Shown: piece by piece, positions 12,592 to 21,162 of the stretch
Numbering within the stretch: the stretch's first letter is position 1
Layout of the letters: each line of letters begins with the position of its first letter
From: Cristatella mucedo
Taxonomy: Eukaryota > Bryozoa > Phylactolaemata > Cristatellidae
Length of the DNA: 64,000 nucleotides
NCBI GenBank assembly: GCA_009760855.2
Contig: WPIO01000084.1
Location: 1,746,501-1,810,500, forward strand
Direction: 5' to 3'
Notes under the pieces: model-generated
Told to the model about the DNA's origin: nothing
The model's database searches: none
The model's input: the letters and a program-made list of their open reading frames with translations, nothing else
Position numbers and translations under genes: made by a program

Positions 12592-14121
12592 CGTGTTCAA
12601 AATATATATTTATATACAGGCATCTTTAACTACCACAGTGCAAGTAATAAGTTAAGTCGCATCCAGGGTGAGATCCTCTCGATAGCTTATCATGACAACA
12701 TTTTTCTCAAATAATGCTTATTTATTTATTCAGAATTCGCTCGTCAAGTTATTGCTTTGCTTAATCTACAGGCGTGCACTTACCGAGCCCAAGAACTGTT
12801 TGCTATTACCCAAGTTTCTAGCCCTCAATAGTAATACTAATAATATTCCATTTGCATAGCCCCTCGGAGAACTGATTCTCTTTCTAGGAGCTGTACCATG
12901 AGCCAGATGTTTAGCTGGTATCTATCTCTCGGTTCCTTGTTGAGTTACGTCACCACTAAGCTATCAACTTTATTTTCAATTGTCTTGCAGCGAGTTTTAG
13001 AGTACCCGGATAGCAAGTCACTCGCGTAGCACCTTAAGAGAAAATAACAATAAAATTGTAGTTCCTATTAGTGAGCAAGTCACTTCTTATGGACTTGCTA
13101 CGCTGAATCATAATAGACGTGTATTAAACCTCTATTACACGCCACTTCTGGAAGTACTGGCGATGGAAGACAATGCTTCGCTATCTTGCCACGTGACGCA
13201 AGTGCACCATCTTGTGGCGTGACGGAGGAAAGGCACACTTTCTCGCTTTAATTAGTAAAGATACCTAATGGAAATACTACTTCTAATGCGACTTTTAATA
13301 CCAATTGGATATGGTAAATAACACATTATCTTTAAAGTTAACCATCGACTAGATTTTCAAGTCACATTCGAGGAGCTTGTGTCATTGTTCCGAAAATAAA
13401 AAATGAAGCGTTTTTTACTTGAGACGTATAGGTTCAATTTGCAACGCGAGCCCCCTACACGACGGGCCATATTCTAATAGGGGTTCCAACTTCAACACAA
13501 GAATGCTTAACTTGTCGGCGAATACTGAACTGGTGTCCGACTAAACAGTTACACGGAGTTTCACTGATGTCTCGCTTACCTATTAATAATTTTCATGCAA
13601 ATGAGGCACTTCATTAAAACGATCGTCTGAGCCGCGAGGCTCGACGCACTGCCTTCCCCTGCATGTCCAGCGTCGTTAAAGAGGGCCACTTGCACCAGGT
13701 TTGGTATAGCTGCCAGTATAGTGATCAGCAGGTCCAGCACATTCAGCACATTTTTCCAGTAGTTCCAGAAGTCGTCGATCCATTTGACGAATATTTCGAT
13801 AAAGAAGAGCCATATGGTCATCCACTCCGTTACATGGATTGCGTAATCAACGTTTGGATAGTCTCGAGTTATTATGTCACCCCATTCCACTCTTGCGCCT
13901 TGAATTAAGGCATTGACCGACGTACTGAGAAACGTTATTACCTTAAAGGCCGTTGTAGCAAGCAGCCAATGTGCCCACAGGGTTGGAGCGGTTAGCTTGG
14001 AATGCTGATTAATGAGTCGATTCTGTCGTCGACGGTATTCGTCCACGAGTAATCCTTTCATTCGAAGATCTTTCTTGCTGTACCTAGTAATGTCAGTGAG
14101 AGTACTGAATAAAGCATGCAT
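5612..14121 (-). CDS. CATSPER2: CatSper2-like sperm cation channel subunit, 5 coding exons
   Basis: CatSper2 is a pore-forming subunit of the sperm flagellar calcium channel. Coding exons on the minus strand are 13580-14121, 7524-7797, 6052-6183, 5827-5965 and 5612-5730; every junction is GT-AG and the phases agree (2,0,0,1), giving about 401 aa. Exon 1 carries S1-S3 and most of S4, including IEIFVKWIDDFWNYWKNVLN, which resembles the human CatSper2 S2-S3 region. Exon 2 completes S4-S5 and the pore helix with the filter TQDHW (residues about 259-263, the family TxDxW). Exon 3 is S6 and ends NNFIQIRQELEQH. S4 has few basic residues. The tail is shorter than in the human protein (530 aa). Identity to CatSper2 rather than other CatSpers rests on the SPRxDL and FTxDHW stretches. 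The first intron (7798-13579) holds LINE, SPIN-like and Helitron-like repeats. The exact start and the last two exons are the least certain parts. Confidence 0.85.
5827..5965 (-). CDS. CATSPER2: CATSPER2 exon 4 (cytoplasmic tail)
   Basis: The acceptor is tttgtacag|GTC and the donor ATTG|gtaaat. It runs from phase 0 to phase 1 and encodes a polar, charged stretch starting VVSFEVQEINRKAEDL. It was chosen because the phases fit both neighbours and the reading frame is open. Sequence similarity in this tail is weak. Confidence 0.6.
6052..6183 (-). CDS. CATSPER2: CATSPER2 exon 3 (S6)
   Basis: Forty-four codons in phase 0, between acceptor cttgcag and donor CAACAC|gtgagt. It encodes one membrane segment (GFYVIGWLVAGCYIMGNLFV) followed by AILVNNFIQIRQELEQH. 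This matches the S6 end and the start of the cytoplasmic helix of CatSper2. Confidence 0.85.
6329..6472 (-). mobile_element. SINE-A (tRNA-derived)
   Basis: On the minus strand it has a tRNA-like head with B box gggctcgagccc, then a tail like that of LINE-A ending in an A/T run. Nearly full length. Confidence 0.85.
6555..7200 (+). mobile_element. LINE-A RT fragment
   Basis: Reads ADAIAKHNLGFHSYADDTRL and WMAANFLKLSNDKTT, with stops and indels. It ends abruptly at 7200 without the 3' tail. It lies in a CATSPER2 intron, next to a SINE-A in the opposite orientation. Confidence 0.8.
7524..7797 (-). CDS. CATSPER2: CATSPER2 exon 2 (S4-S5 and pore)
   Basis: The acceptor is ttacaatag|G and supplies the third base of Arg181, joining exon 1 in phase. 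It reads NSFANRFSRVQLITF, then a hydrophobic S5, then SPRTDLNF, then the pore LFRLFTQDHWFF. The donor is GCAAAG|gtatgc, phase 0. Confidence 0.88.
8025..9118 (-). mobile_element. LINE-A 3' part with SPIN-like insertion
   Basis: The minus strand carries the RT C-terminal region (KFFGDRAFSSYAHKTWNS, RFTRFKLFLAFVTTRLDFCN) and the 3' tail at 8025-8095. It is interrupted at 8783-8969 by a small hAT element. Confidence 0.8.
8783..8969 (+). mobile_element. SPIN-like hAT miniature element (187 bp)
   Basis: The 5' end is cagcggttctcaacctgtgg and the 3' end gggttgaaaaccactg, imperfect terminal inverted repeats. Internal parts (gggtcgcgacccctttgg; taagaccatcgg; atggttgggggtcgcc; ggaactgtattaaagg) match my memory of SPIN, a hAT transposon. 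An exact 8-bp target duplication, gtctagtg, flanks it at 8775-8782 and 8970-8977. It has no coding capacity. Confidence 0.88.
9358..10125 (+). mobile_element. LINE-A 3' part
   Basis: Encodes PKIRACLDRDTTSKLAHVFV and TSRLDFCKSLL with frameshifts, then a 3' UTR ending with the tail (aaagattgggttctctgagg) near 10120. It is 5' truncated as expected for a LINE insertion and sits in CATSPER2 intron 1. Confidence 0.82.
10126..12225. other. CATSPER2 intron 1, A/T-rich, no recognised feature
   Basis: Apart from the TA tract at 10880-10965 I see no coding similarity or repeat family here. Open frames are short and unlike known proteins. Confidence 0.6.
10880..10965. repeat. (TA)n and A/T-only tract
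   Basis: A TA run to 10907, then almost pure A/T with short palindromes of ttaatt and aattaa. Confidence 0.9.
12226..12382 (+). mobile_element. Helitron-like non-autonomous element, copy A
   Basis: Begins tctctactaacccc and ends gcgaagcgagttcacagg then ttctagt, resembling Helitron/Helentron ends (TC start, CTAGT end). No inverted repeats or target duplication are seen. Two further copies nearby share both ends. It is short and non-coding. Confidence 0.45.
12383..12520 (+). mobile_element. Helitron-like element, copy B in tandem
   Basis: Begins taaagtgagaaagtccatcc and ends ctaagcgaagcatgtccacagg, matching the start and end of copy A. It directly abuts copy A, and a TG microsatellite follows it. 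Confidence 0.4.
12521..12588 (+). repeat. (TA)n(TG)n microsatellite
   Basis: A short TA run followed by more than 50 bases of pure TG. Confidence 0.97.
12589..13073. other. CATSPER2 intron 1, nothing recognised
   Basis: A/T-rich sequence between Helitron-like copies B and C. The stretch catagcccctcggagaactg (12857 on) resembles the start of a LINE-A tail but is too decayed to call. Confidence 0.5.
13074..13266 (-). mobile_element. Helitron-like element, copy C inverted
   Basis: Read on the minus strand it starts ctttactaattaaagcgag and ends gattcagcgtagcaagtcc, matching copy A. It has a longer middle, and the segment cttccagaagtggcgtgtaa is shared with A. Confidence 0.45.
13580..14121 (-). 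CDS. CATSPER2: CATSPER2 exon 1 (S1-S3, part of S4)
   Basis: The frame is open to 14148, where an in-frame TAG sits just upstream. The first ATG after that stop is at 14121-14119. The alternative is that the TAG belongs to a splice acceptor (gattag) at 14149 and the true start lies in an unseen upstream exon. The donor is AATAG|gtaagc at 13579, phase 2. Confidence 0.75.
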
Positions 14122-14382
14122 CAACAATTTGTTTTCCAAAAGTCCCAACTAATCACGATTGAGTACTATGTCGTTAACACATTCGGACGCATTTGGCTTG
14201 ACATAGTGCACATTCTGGCTCTAGATATTAATATGCATTTAGCAGCTCATCTGCCAACTTTTATAAAAAGCACTGTTGTGATCTTTCATTTTTTAATGAT
14301 CATCTTGTACTATCGGCGGCTATACTAATCAATTCTCTTGGCAGCTTTGATTCGTGGACGTATTGCTACAACTGCAATCATT

Positions 14383-14455
14383 AGCCCTAGTTTGGCCCAG
14401 CGGTAAGATGCTCGCCCTAAACGACCAAGGTCGTACACTCGAGCCCTGTGGCAAA
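14383..14455 (+). mobile_element. SINE-A head, truncated
   Basis: tRNA-like head (gtttggcccagcggtaagat; cactcgagccct) without its own tail. It directly abuts an inverted LINE-A tail. Confidence 0.7.
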
Positions 14456-14459
14456 TAAT

Positions 14460-14545
14460 TATAATCATATAATTATAATACATTTGATAAAGCGCTTTCA
14501 GAGAACTCAATCTCTTTGTAGGCGCTTTACATTTGCTGCAAAGGA
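14460..14545 (-). mobile_element. LINE-A 3' tail fragment
   Basis: Minus-strand tail (aaagcgctttcagagaactc in plus reading). A minimal 5'-truncated LINE insertion. Confidence 0.75.
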
Positions 14546-16099
14546 AACATATATACAAGCACATGTATGGAGATTAAGTTCTCTTAGGGCATTGTGCAGA
14601 TTAAATATACTATGTCCGTATTGAATCAATTTCTCAGCTCTGCCCGACTTCCTAATCGGTAAAAAACATCAAAAATATGTTAAAACAGTTATTCAAAACT
14701 TATGCAAAATTCAACCTACTCTTTCCAAAAAAATTTAGCATCTATATCGACATTTGGCAGAAGTGACACGGTGACAATTTTGTGAATGCAGGCCTAAATA
14801 AATTCTAAAAGATGCTGGCAGTTACCTCATACATTCTCACGAGGGCCAAATCACGGGGAACTTGTTGAGGGATTGCATTAGTGGGATAATGGAGAATACT
14901 AAGCCAAAGATTGCTATATTTTTAGGAATGATGATACTGTCAAAACTAAAATGTTACTATCACCAACGTTCTGGAGCTATGAGGGATGAAGCGGACAAGA
15001 AAACGCGACATGTAGTTTAACCTAGCGAGCCTCTCTAATCAGTTGCAAATGTGCTGGGCTGACTCTGACAAAAACTTGATGTCTCATATCGTGACATGCT
15101 GATTTATTGTTAGCCAGACCAGACGAAGGTGAAAATATAGTCCAGGCGTTACCTTAAGACAAAGTGTTGCATGCAATGTTAGGATTGTATATGTTTGCAG
15201 GTATTAGTATCTATATAAAAGTAAAGTGCGGTCTCAGAAAGGATCTCCGAGGGCAGTTTCAGACAGCAAAAGTTGAGCACGCCCAAGGGACTTACTAGGT
15301 AGACAATTCAGTTTTTGCTAGAGGTTTTGGGAAAACATATAGGTGCTTAAAACGCTTGCAAAGCAGCTTTGGTATAGTACAGTGAATAAACGTAAACTTT
15401 TAGAAAACCGCCTGTTTATGCCGGATATAATTGAGCTGCAAATCAGTTTTTAATCTGGTCTCTTTTGGTGTGATACGGGATCTCATTACGGTTAATATGA
15501 TAAATAAGCTGAGGTTCGCATCACTTATATTAGGCTCGGAGGCTTTCGTAAAAAACAACATTTTGAAACATTCTAATTTAGCATCCTGCTCAGTGGATTG
15601 CAGAGACAATTAATCCCTCACGGTAGAGGCTGCCTGTGCGCGGGCAAGTAGGACCAGATAAAGTTTCGAGTGAAAATACCTGAAGGCAAATGGGATGACT
15701 GTTGTAGTTATGTACTCGCACACGGACGTGTGTCATTCGGAAGTCTGTCGGTCTGGGTATTATGCCCGGTGTACATCAGAAGGAGAAAACAAATTCAGCT
15801 ATTTTCCAAACAAGTAATACTTACGACGTGAAGTATATAGGTGTGAAAGGCGAGTGCTGCATGACATCATTAATTACTCTAGGTGACTTGAGAAGGTCTT
15901 TGGTAAATGTTTTCACCCTCGTTGCGTGGCTCGTCACATGTTGTAGCAGGCGAAAATCCCAGATGAGCTTCGACCGAAATCTTGCGGCGCGAGCTGATAG
16001 TAGCCTGTATTCCGCCTTGATAAAGTTCTCTTGGACAGAGGTGTCGGATGCCTGCGCCTTCACGTTCTGGTCGGCTTTATTAGCTGCTGCTACGACACC
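14546..16099. other. Upstream flank of CATSPER2, nothing recognised
   Basis: A/T-rich, no coding similarity seen. A 5' exon of CATSPER2 could be here but I cannot identify one. Confidence 0.45.
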
Positions 16100-16300
16100 T
16101 GGCATCTTTCCTCTCCCTCCCTCTTTTACTCTCTCCCTCTCTCTCTCGCTCACTCACTCAAAAGCTCTCTCCTTTTCTGTCTCACTCACTCACTCAAACA
16201 CTGTCTTTCTCGCTCTCTCGCTTTCTCACTCACTCTCTGGCCGTTTATGACCAACCTTTCTTCTCTCTATTTCAAGTGCCCTCTCTCACCCTCTCTCGAT
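16100..16300. repeat. CT/CTCA simple-sequence tract
   Basis: Interrupted ctct and cactcactca runs. Open frames through it are low-complexity artefacts. Confidence 0.8.
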
Positions 16301-17984
16301 TGCGTGTCTTAGAATCTTAGGTTAAGGAAAGCCTTGGGTTATCATCGACAAAGAGATCTCGCTGTAGGAAAACTCGGCGTCTATAACATGCCGTTTGAGA
16401 CGCTGATCGAGCCAAATGCACTAATCAGTAATCAGAGAGGTAACAGATACCCTACCGTGCACGGCAATGTTCTCTGAATTATCAGACCTTTACCAAACCA
16501 ATTCGAACACCATTATGGTAGTGCAAGTGCCTCGGGATAAGTAACGCTTATCGTCAGAATGTTGCTTTCTGCAACATTTTTAGAGTAGCCTCGCCTCTGG
16601 AGAAGACTCTTCCCCGATTAGCTACACTAGCGGAATTGTACAAGCCATTATATCTCAGGCTCTCAGTCACCACGTTTATCTTCTATTACACAGAGGCTTA
16701 CGACTCGAACGCGTGTGAGTATTTTGGGCTCGGTGGTTCCCTAACTAGTGGCCAGCCCTTCGACGCCTGCTCTAAACAAGTCAATCGAGTTTAACTTCGG
16801 ACTATATGAATTAACCTGAAGTAATTGACTTTGTGCCACGACAATCCAGGTTGAGGTTTAATCCCTAAACAACTTCGTAGGGACGCCCTTGATCAGTCAA
16901 GGAAGTCAGTACGATCAAGGGAGCATCAATAGACGGCTGAACTGAAAAATGCCATCTCGATAGAAAGGAGAAAACACTTGTCATATCGTGAGAATCGTGG
17001 AAGTAAGATTTACAGTCCACGACCGCACAGCAAAAGCTTCTCTCGCCAACACTCTTTAATGACGGAAAGGTGCCACGGATATACCGTCTTAAGAGGTCTT
17101 AAGCACACGCAATCGCAGCGGCTACGTCAAAAAAGTAGGCGGGATGCGGGTCGGCATTCGGATGAAAAATATAAAAGACGGGGAGGGCGGTTGACTCTAC
17201 GAAAACAGCACCAGCGGAGACGCTACAGAACGTAAAAAAGATCAGACCACGGAAGGCTGGACTTCGGTGCGGCGCCTGCCACGCGAACGAGACACGACCA
17301 GCTGACGCCGGAATGAAACGTTATCAGATCACCGAAAGCGGGACTTCGGTGCGCCGCCAGCCGCGTAACGAAACGCGACTCGCCGACGCCGGAATGAAAC
17401 AGTTATCAAGGACTCGCTGTGACATCCGGCTGCCGTTTTGATGCGGTAGCTGTCAACGCGGTGGCCTCCAATGGGGAAAGCCACGGTAGGGCCTCGCGCT
17501 GGCTGGTTACGCAGCATAGTCCATCCAGCACGCTTCTATTTTACGCCGCTCTAGATGTTTATTGTCTTCTTGCGGGATGTGCTAGCCGCCGCATTCAGTA
17601 GGCGGCGCCTGCTTCTTGAGCGATCTTGCGATCCATTGTGCGGAAACGCGTTGTGCATCTAGGTAGGTTCGAGCATGGTTGTGATGTAGCCAATGGTTTT
17701 TATTCTGGCCAAGTTCTATCGTTTAATCTGCGCGGGTATCGCGCGCTGTCTTTGGTGGGCGGCTTGCCAAGGGAGCGAGTAGTAGCGCTCGTCGGCCTAA
17801 TTTGCCGCGCCTCTCGAAACGAGTTGCCGAGCGATCTCTTCAGAGCGTCGGCGCGTATCTGCGCTTGATCCGCGGAGTCCTATTTTCCGCACTCCGAACA
17901 CATCTACTTTAAAGCACTACGACAAAGCGAGCTGGGCGTGCCTTTCTTCTCAGGCGGTGCCTCTCAGGTTCGCTGTCTCTCCGT
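16301..17984. other. GC-rich tract without recognised gene
   Basis: CpG-dense between about 17130 and 17980. It could be a promoter or 5' UTR region, but no exon can be supported. Confidence 0.45.
17240..17408 (+). repeat. Tandem duplication of about 85 bp
   Basis: Units at 17240-17326 and 17327-17408 share gggacttcggtgcg-type and gacgccggaatgaaac segments, in a GC-rich tract. Confidence 0.75.
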
Positions 17985-18350
17985 CTGTAACGCCTCAAAG
18001 CCACAAAGACCAAGTGGGCGTTACGCACGAGTTTTCTTTTGGACTCTCAAAAACGCAACGGTTTGCTGTGCGCATGCGGCTGTAGCCAACGGACTCCGTC
18101 TCGTGCAGCGAAGAGAAAGTGAGAAGCGTAGCTGAGTTCGGTGAGTGAGCAGTCGCGGTATTGAATAGTGGTGAAAGTAGTAGTGCAGCGACGCTGCAAA
18201 GGATGTGCCCCAGTCCGACAGTAGGGTAGAAGATGTCATTGCCTAAGAGTTGTGGAAATGTGTTCCGCAGTCAAGTCCCCTGCAAAGCAAAAGCCTCTCT
18301 GTCGGTAACAGCCTGTAAGTGGAAGAAGTGAACAGCTTGTTTATTGTCCT
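17985..18350 (-). mobile_element. LINE-B 3' part
   Basis: Plus reading aaagccacaaagaccaagtg, ggtagaagatgtcattgcct and tgtggaaatgtgttccgcag match the 54280-54600 copy. Confidence 0.65.
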
Positions 18351-18481
18351 TCAAGGACGCGAGAGCACAAGGAGTCCGACGAGGCCGAGACTAGTGCAGC
18401 AGTTTAGCCACGCATGAAGGAGCCGAGTCGTGTCGGAGCCATTAGGGAGTGGGGTTCAGCGTTAAGAATTTTTTGTGGACT

Positions 18482-18660
18482 CGTTGATCCGCGATGGCAC
18501 ACTAGGTAAGGCAGTTGCTATTCACGACCTCGGTCCCGACCGAGGTCGTGGGTTCGAATCCTGCGGTGGGCGATTCTGTATCGCTGCTGCAAGCGGTGGT
18601 GGTAGCCGTAAAGGCTCTTCTGTAAAAGTCTCAATACAAATGAGGCTGTTAAATCAGCTT
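18482..18660 (+). mobile_element. SINE-B (second tRNA-derived family)
   Basis: tRNA-like head with B box ggttcgaatcc at 18551-18561, then gctgctgcaagcggtggtgg, a pair of complementary arms, and the end aaatgaggctgttaaatcag. Related copies are found at five other sites in the window. Confidence 0.75.
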
Positions 18661-18916
18661 GCATGTTTTTTTCGAAACCGTTCCGGGAGCCATTGCGACT
18701 GCTTCAGCAAAGGAGACTTGGCTCCCACCGTAACTAACATAATAAATAATTCTGAAATTGCTCCTCCAGAGACAGTTTTTCTTTTCGCATACCGCCCTTC
18801 GAAGGAATGCCGACTTGGATAGATCCTCGATAATTGTGTGGCTGTATATTTTGGCAGTGTTTTCTATCGTTCATCAGAACGCCTATCGCCTCACTTTGGC
18901 ATTTATGTAATTTATA

Positions 18917-18942
18917 TAATGTATATATATATATATGTAATG

Positions 18943-18977
<35 letters not shown>

Positions 18978-19034
18978 ATATATATAATGTGTATATATAT
19001 ATATGTATATATATAGTATATATATATATATATA
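18917..19034. repeat. (TA)n/(TG)n compound microsatellite
   Basis: Alternating TA and TG blocks interrupted by TAATGTA. Confidence 0.95.
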
Positions 19035-19095
19035 ATTCACTTGTATAGCACCCCAAGAAAACTTAATCTCTGTTCAGGCGCTTCACATATAAGCC
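19030..19095 (-). mobile_element. SINE-A tail fragment
   Basis: In plus reading gcaccccaagaaaacttaat, then ttcaggcgcttcacatat. It is fused at about 19098 to a LINE-A piece on the other strand, next to a TA microsatellite. Confidence 0.65.
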
Positions 19096-19097
19096 TG

Positions 19098-19530
19098 GGT
19101 GGCTGCTTACTTTCTTAAATTGAATGACCATAAGACCAAGCAATTAGTTATGGCAAACTTCTGGTGCCACTCGGAAAGAAAGCCTCATTCTCAAAATTCT
19201 CCGGCCAACATCTCTTGCGATAGATTCTTCATGAAACCTACTAAACATCCCGAAATGCCCCCTTCTAGTCTTCTTGCACAGGCAATGAGATGCTAAGAGT
19301 TGGTGAAAAGTTCAGCAGCAGAAAGTCTTGTCTGTCATTAACGTCACAGCTCCCACATTAGGCCCTTCTCTTTGCACTGGCTCCCTATCAAGCAGCTTAT
19401 TGACTTCAAAGTCTTGTCTCTCTCACTTTTAGGTCCCTTCACTTTCTCCGGCTTACCGATCCCAATCATTTTCTATATGTCCCCACACACCGCCTGCTCT
19501 TCTAACTCTGGTACTTCAGCTGTGACTCTA
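19098..19530 (+). mobile_element. LINE-A, decayed pieces
   Basis: Fragments of the RT C-terminal region: cttaaattgaatgaccataa at 19114, then ctggctccctatcaagcagc at about 19378, with internal deletions. Interrupted at 19534 by a hAT-like element. Confidence 0.65.
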
Positions 19531-19533
19531 GCC

Positions 19534-19934
19534 CAGAGGTCGTTAAACTCCGGCCTTTAGGCCGGATATGGCCTAGCTAGTACTCTAGTCCGGCCTAACG
19601 CCTCCTATGTATTGATTGCTGGATCCGGCCTAATTGAATTGTCACGGTTTTGTTCCCCTTCATGACTGCTGGTTGCAGTTCAAGCTGTGGCCAGTATTTA
19701 TTTTCAAAGCTGGTGTCAGGTGCTTGTATGAAACTGAACCGCCGGACCGGGCAGGGGTGATAAATGTCTACCCCTATCATTGCCGTGCGTGTCTCTGCAG
19801 CTGTCGCGACTGCTTGTTTGTCTGGCCATGCCCACTCCATCGGCCCAGCCGAGTGGGTGTGACTTCCTCTGGCCTATTGTGCCTTCTTGACCTCCTGAAA
19901 TTACCTAGCAGACCGAAAAGTTTGACGACCCCTG
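19534..19934 (+). mobile_element. hAT-like element, 401 bp, non-coding
   Basis: The ends cagaggtcgttaaactccgg and ccgaaaagtttgacgacccctg are imperfect inverted repeats of about 20 bases. Flanks are ctctagcc and ttctagcc, a 7-of-8 target duplication typical of hAT elements. No transposase is present. Confidence 0.75.
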
Positions 19935-19945
19935 TTCTAGCCAAT

Positions 19946-20099
19946 GCCGATCTGGTTTGACCCAGTGGTTAAGGTGCTCGTCTCGACCAAGGTCTGTCTG
20001 GGTTCGTGGGCTCGAGTCCCACAACATATGCGAAGTGCCTGAATAGCGATTTAGTTATCTTATAGTGCTATACAAACGAATTATTATAATTATTATTAT
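19946..20099 (+). mobile_element. SINE-A, near full length
   Basis: Head gccgatctggtttgacccag, B box gggctcgagtccc, tail aagtgcctgaatagcgattt, and a terminal ATT run. Confidence 0.82.
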
Positions 20100-20883
20100 C
20101 GCGAATCCTCAGGAGATTGCCACGTCCATTCCCATGCACCTAAAGGCCAAAAATCCTCTGCTGAATGATGTCATAGCATCTGCTGGCTTTCTTAAATTTG
20201 AGACATAGCTGGAACGACTAAAATATAGCCGTACCTCACAGTGTTACATACATACATCCCACGCTTGAAATGTATGTGTGTATACTTTATGTGCTGTGTG
20301 CGACATTATTTGTGCATTTTAAAATGACTTATCGGTTTATTTGCATTCTGTTTAGCCTGTGTGAAGTGACTAGAAAGAGGCGTTAGATTTATTAGGGTGG
20401 TATTAAATGCCTTTTGATTGTATCAACAGGGATTACCCATACAATTATTGTACTCCTGGGTTTGCGCTGAGTCATGCATTTGTGTGCGCTGTCTTGACAG
20501 CCTGCTTGCAACCCGAACTGCTAGCCAATCTGATTTTCTCAGTGTGCTGTGGAACTTCTGGATGATCGTATCGTGAAACTTTTTTCTTTTTAGCTTACGT
20601 ACAGCGTTCCTGCATTCAAGAGAAAGCCACGTTAAGTTGATCTTGGTTAATGCTTCGTTGACTTACTCGGACTCCAGTAAGTTCAGTTGCATGGCGTTTG
20701 CAAACTCTTCTTCTTTGAGCTTCTTTTAGAGAATGTACTCCACTATTTATGTACACCTGTCGTAAATTCTAAATTCTTAGCTGTTTATCTACTGCACGCT
20801 CGAGACTTAATTGATCTGATATGTGCAAGCGAGGGAATAAAAAAAATACAAATATACCTCGTATAAGCATTGCTGTCAGTTCG
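20100..20883. other. No recognised feature
   Basis: A weak LINE-tail-like piece at about 20355-20395 (gtgactagaaagagg) is the only hint. Confidence 0.45.
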
Positions 20884-21162
20884 GGGCTTACTTCTCTGCT
20901 TTTTTTGCTCGATCTTTCGGCAGCTTTGACACTATCGATCACCAAGTTCTTCTTGAGCACCTCTTATCTCGCCTGGGCATCACTGGCACTGCTCTGCAAT
21001 GGTTCAGGTACTATCTCAGTGGGAGACTCCAGAGTACTTATGTGAACGAACAAAGATCATCCAATGAAGAACCTCTGAAATATGGGGTACCTCAGGGATC
21101 TGTGCTGGGTCCGGTTCTTTTCACATTGTATACTCTCCCTCTTGCCGATGCGATTGCCAAGG
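20884..21162 (+). mobile_element. LINE-A RT fragment, inverted against its neighbour
   Basis: Encodes the RT region from about LLDLSAA through EEPLKYGVPQGSVLGPVLFT to LADAIAK, then switches at 21162 into the minus-strand copy. The same RT segment is present inverted at about 21345-21590. Confidence 0.85.
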
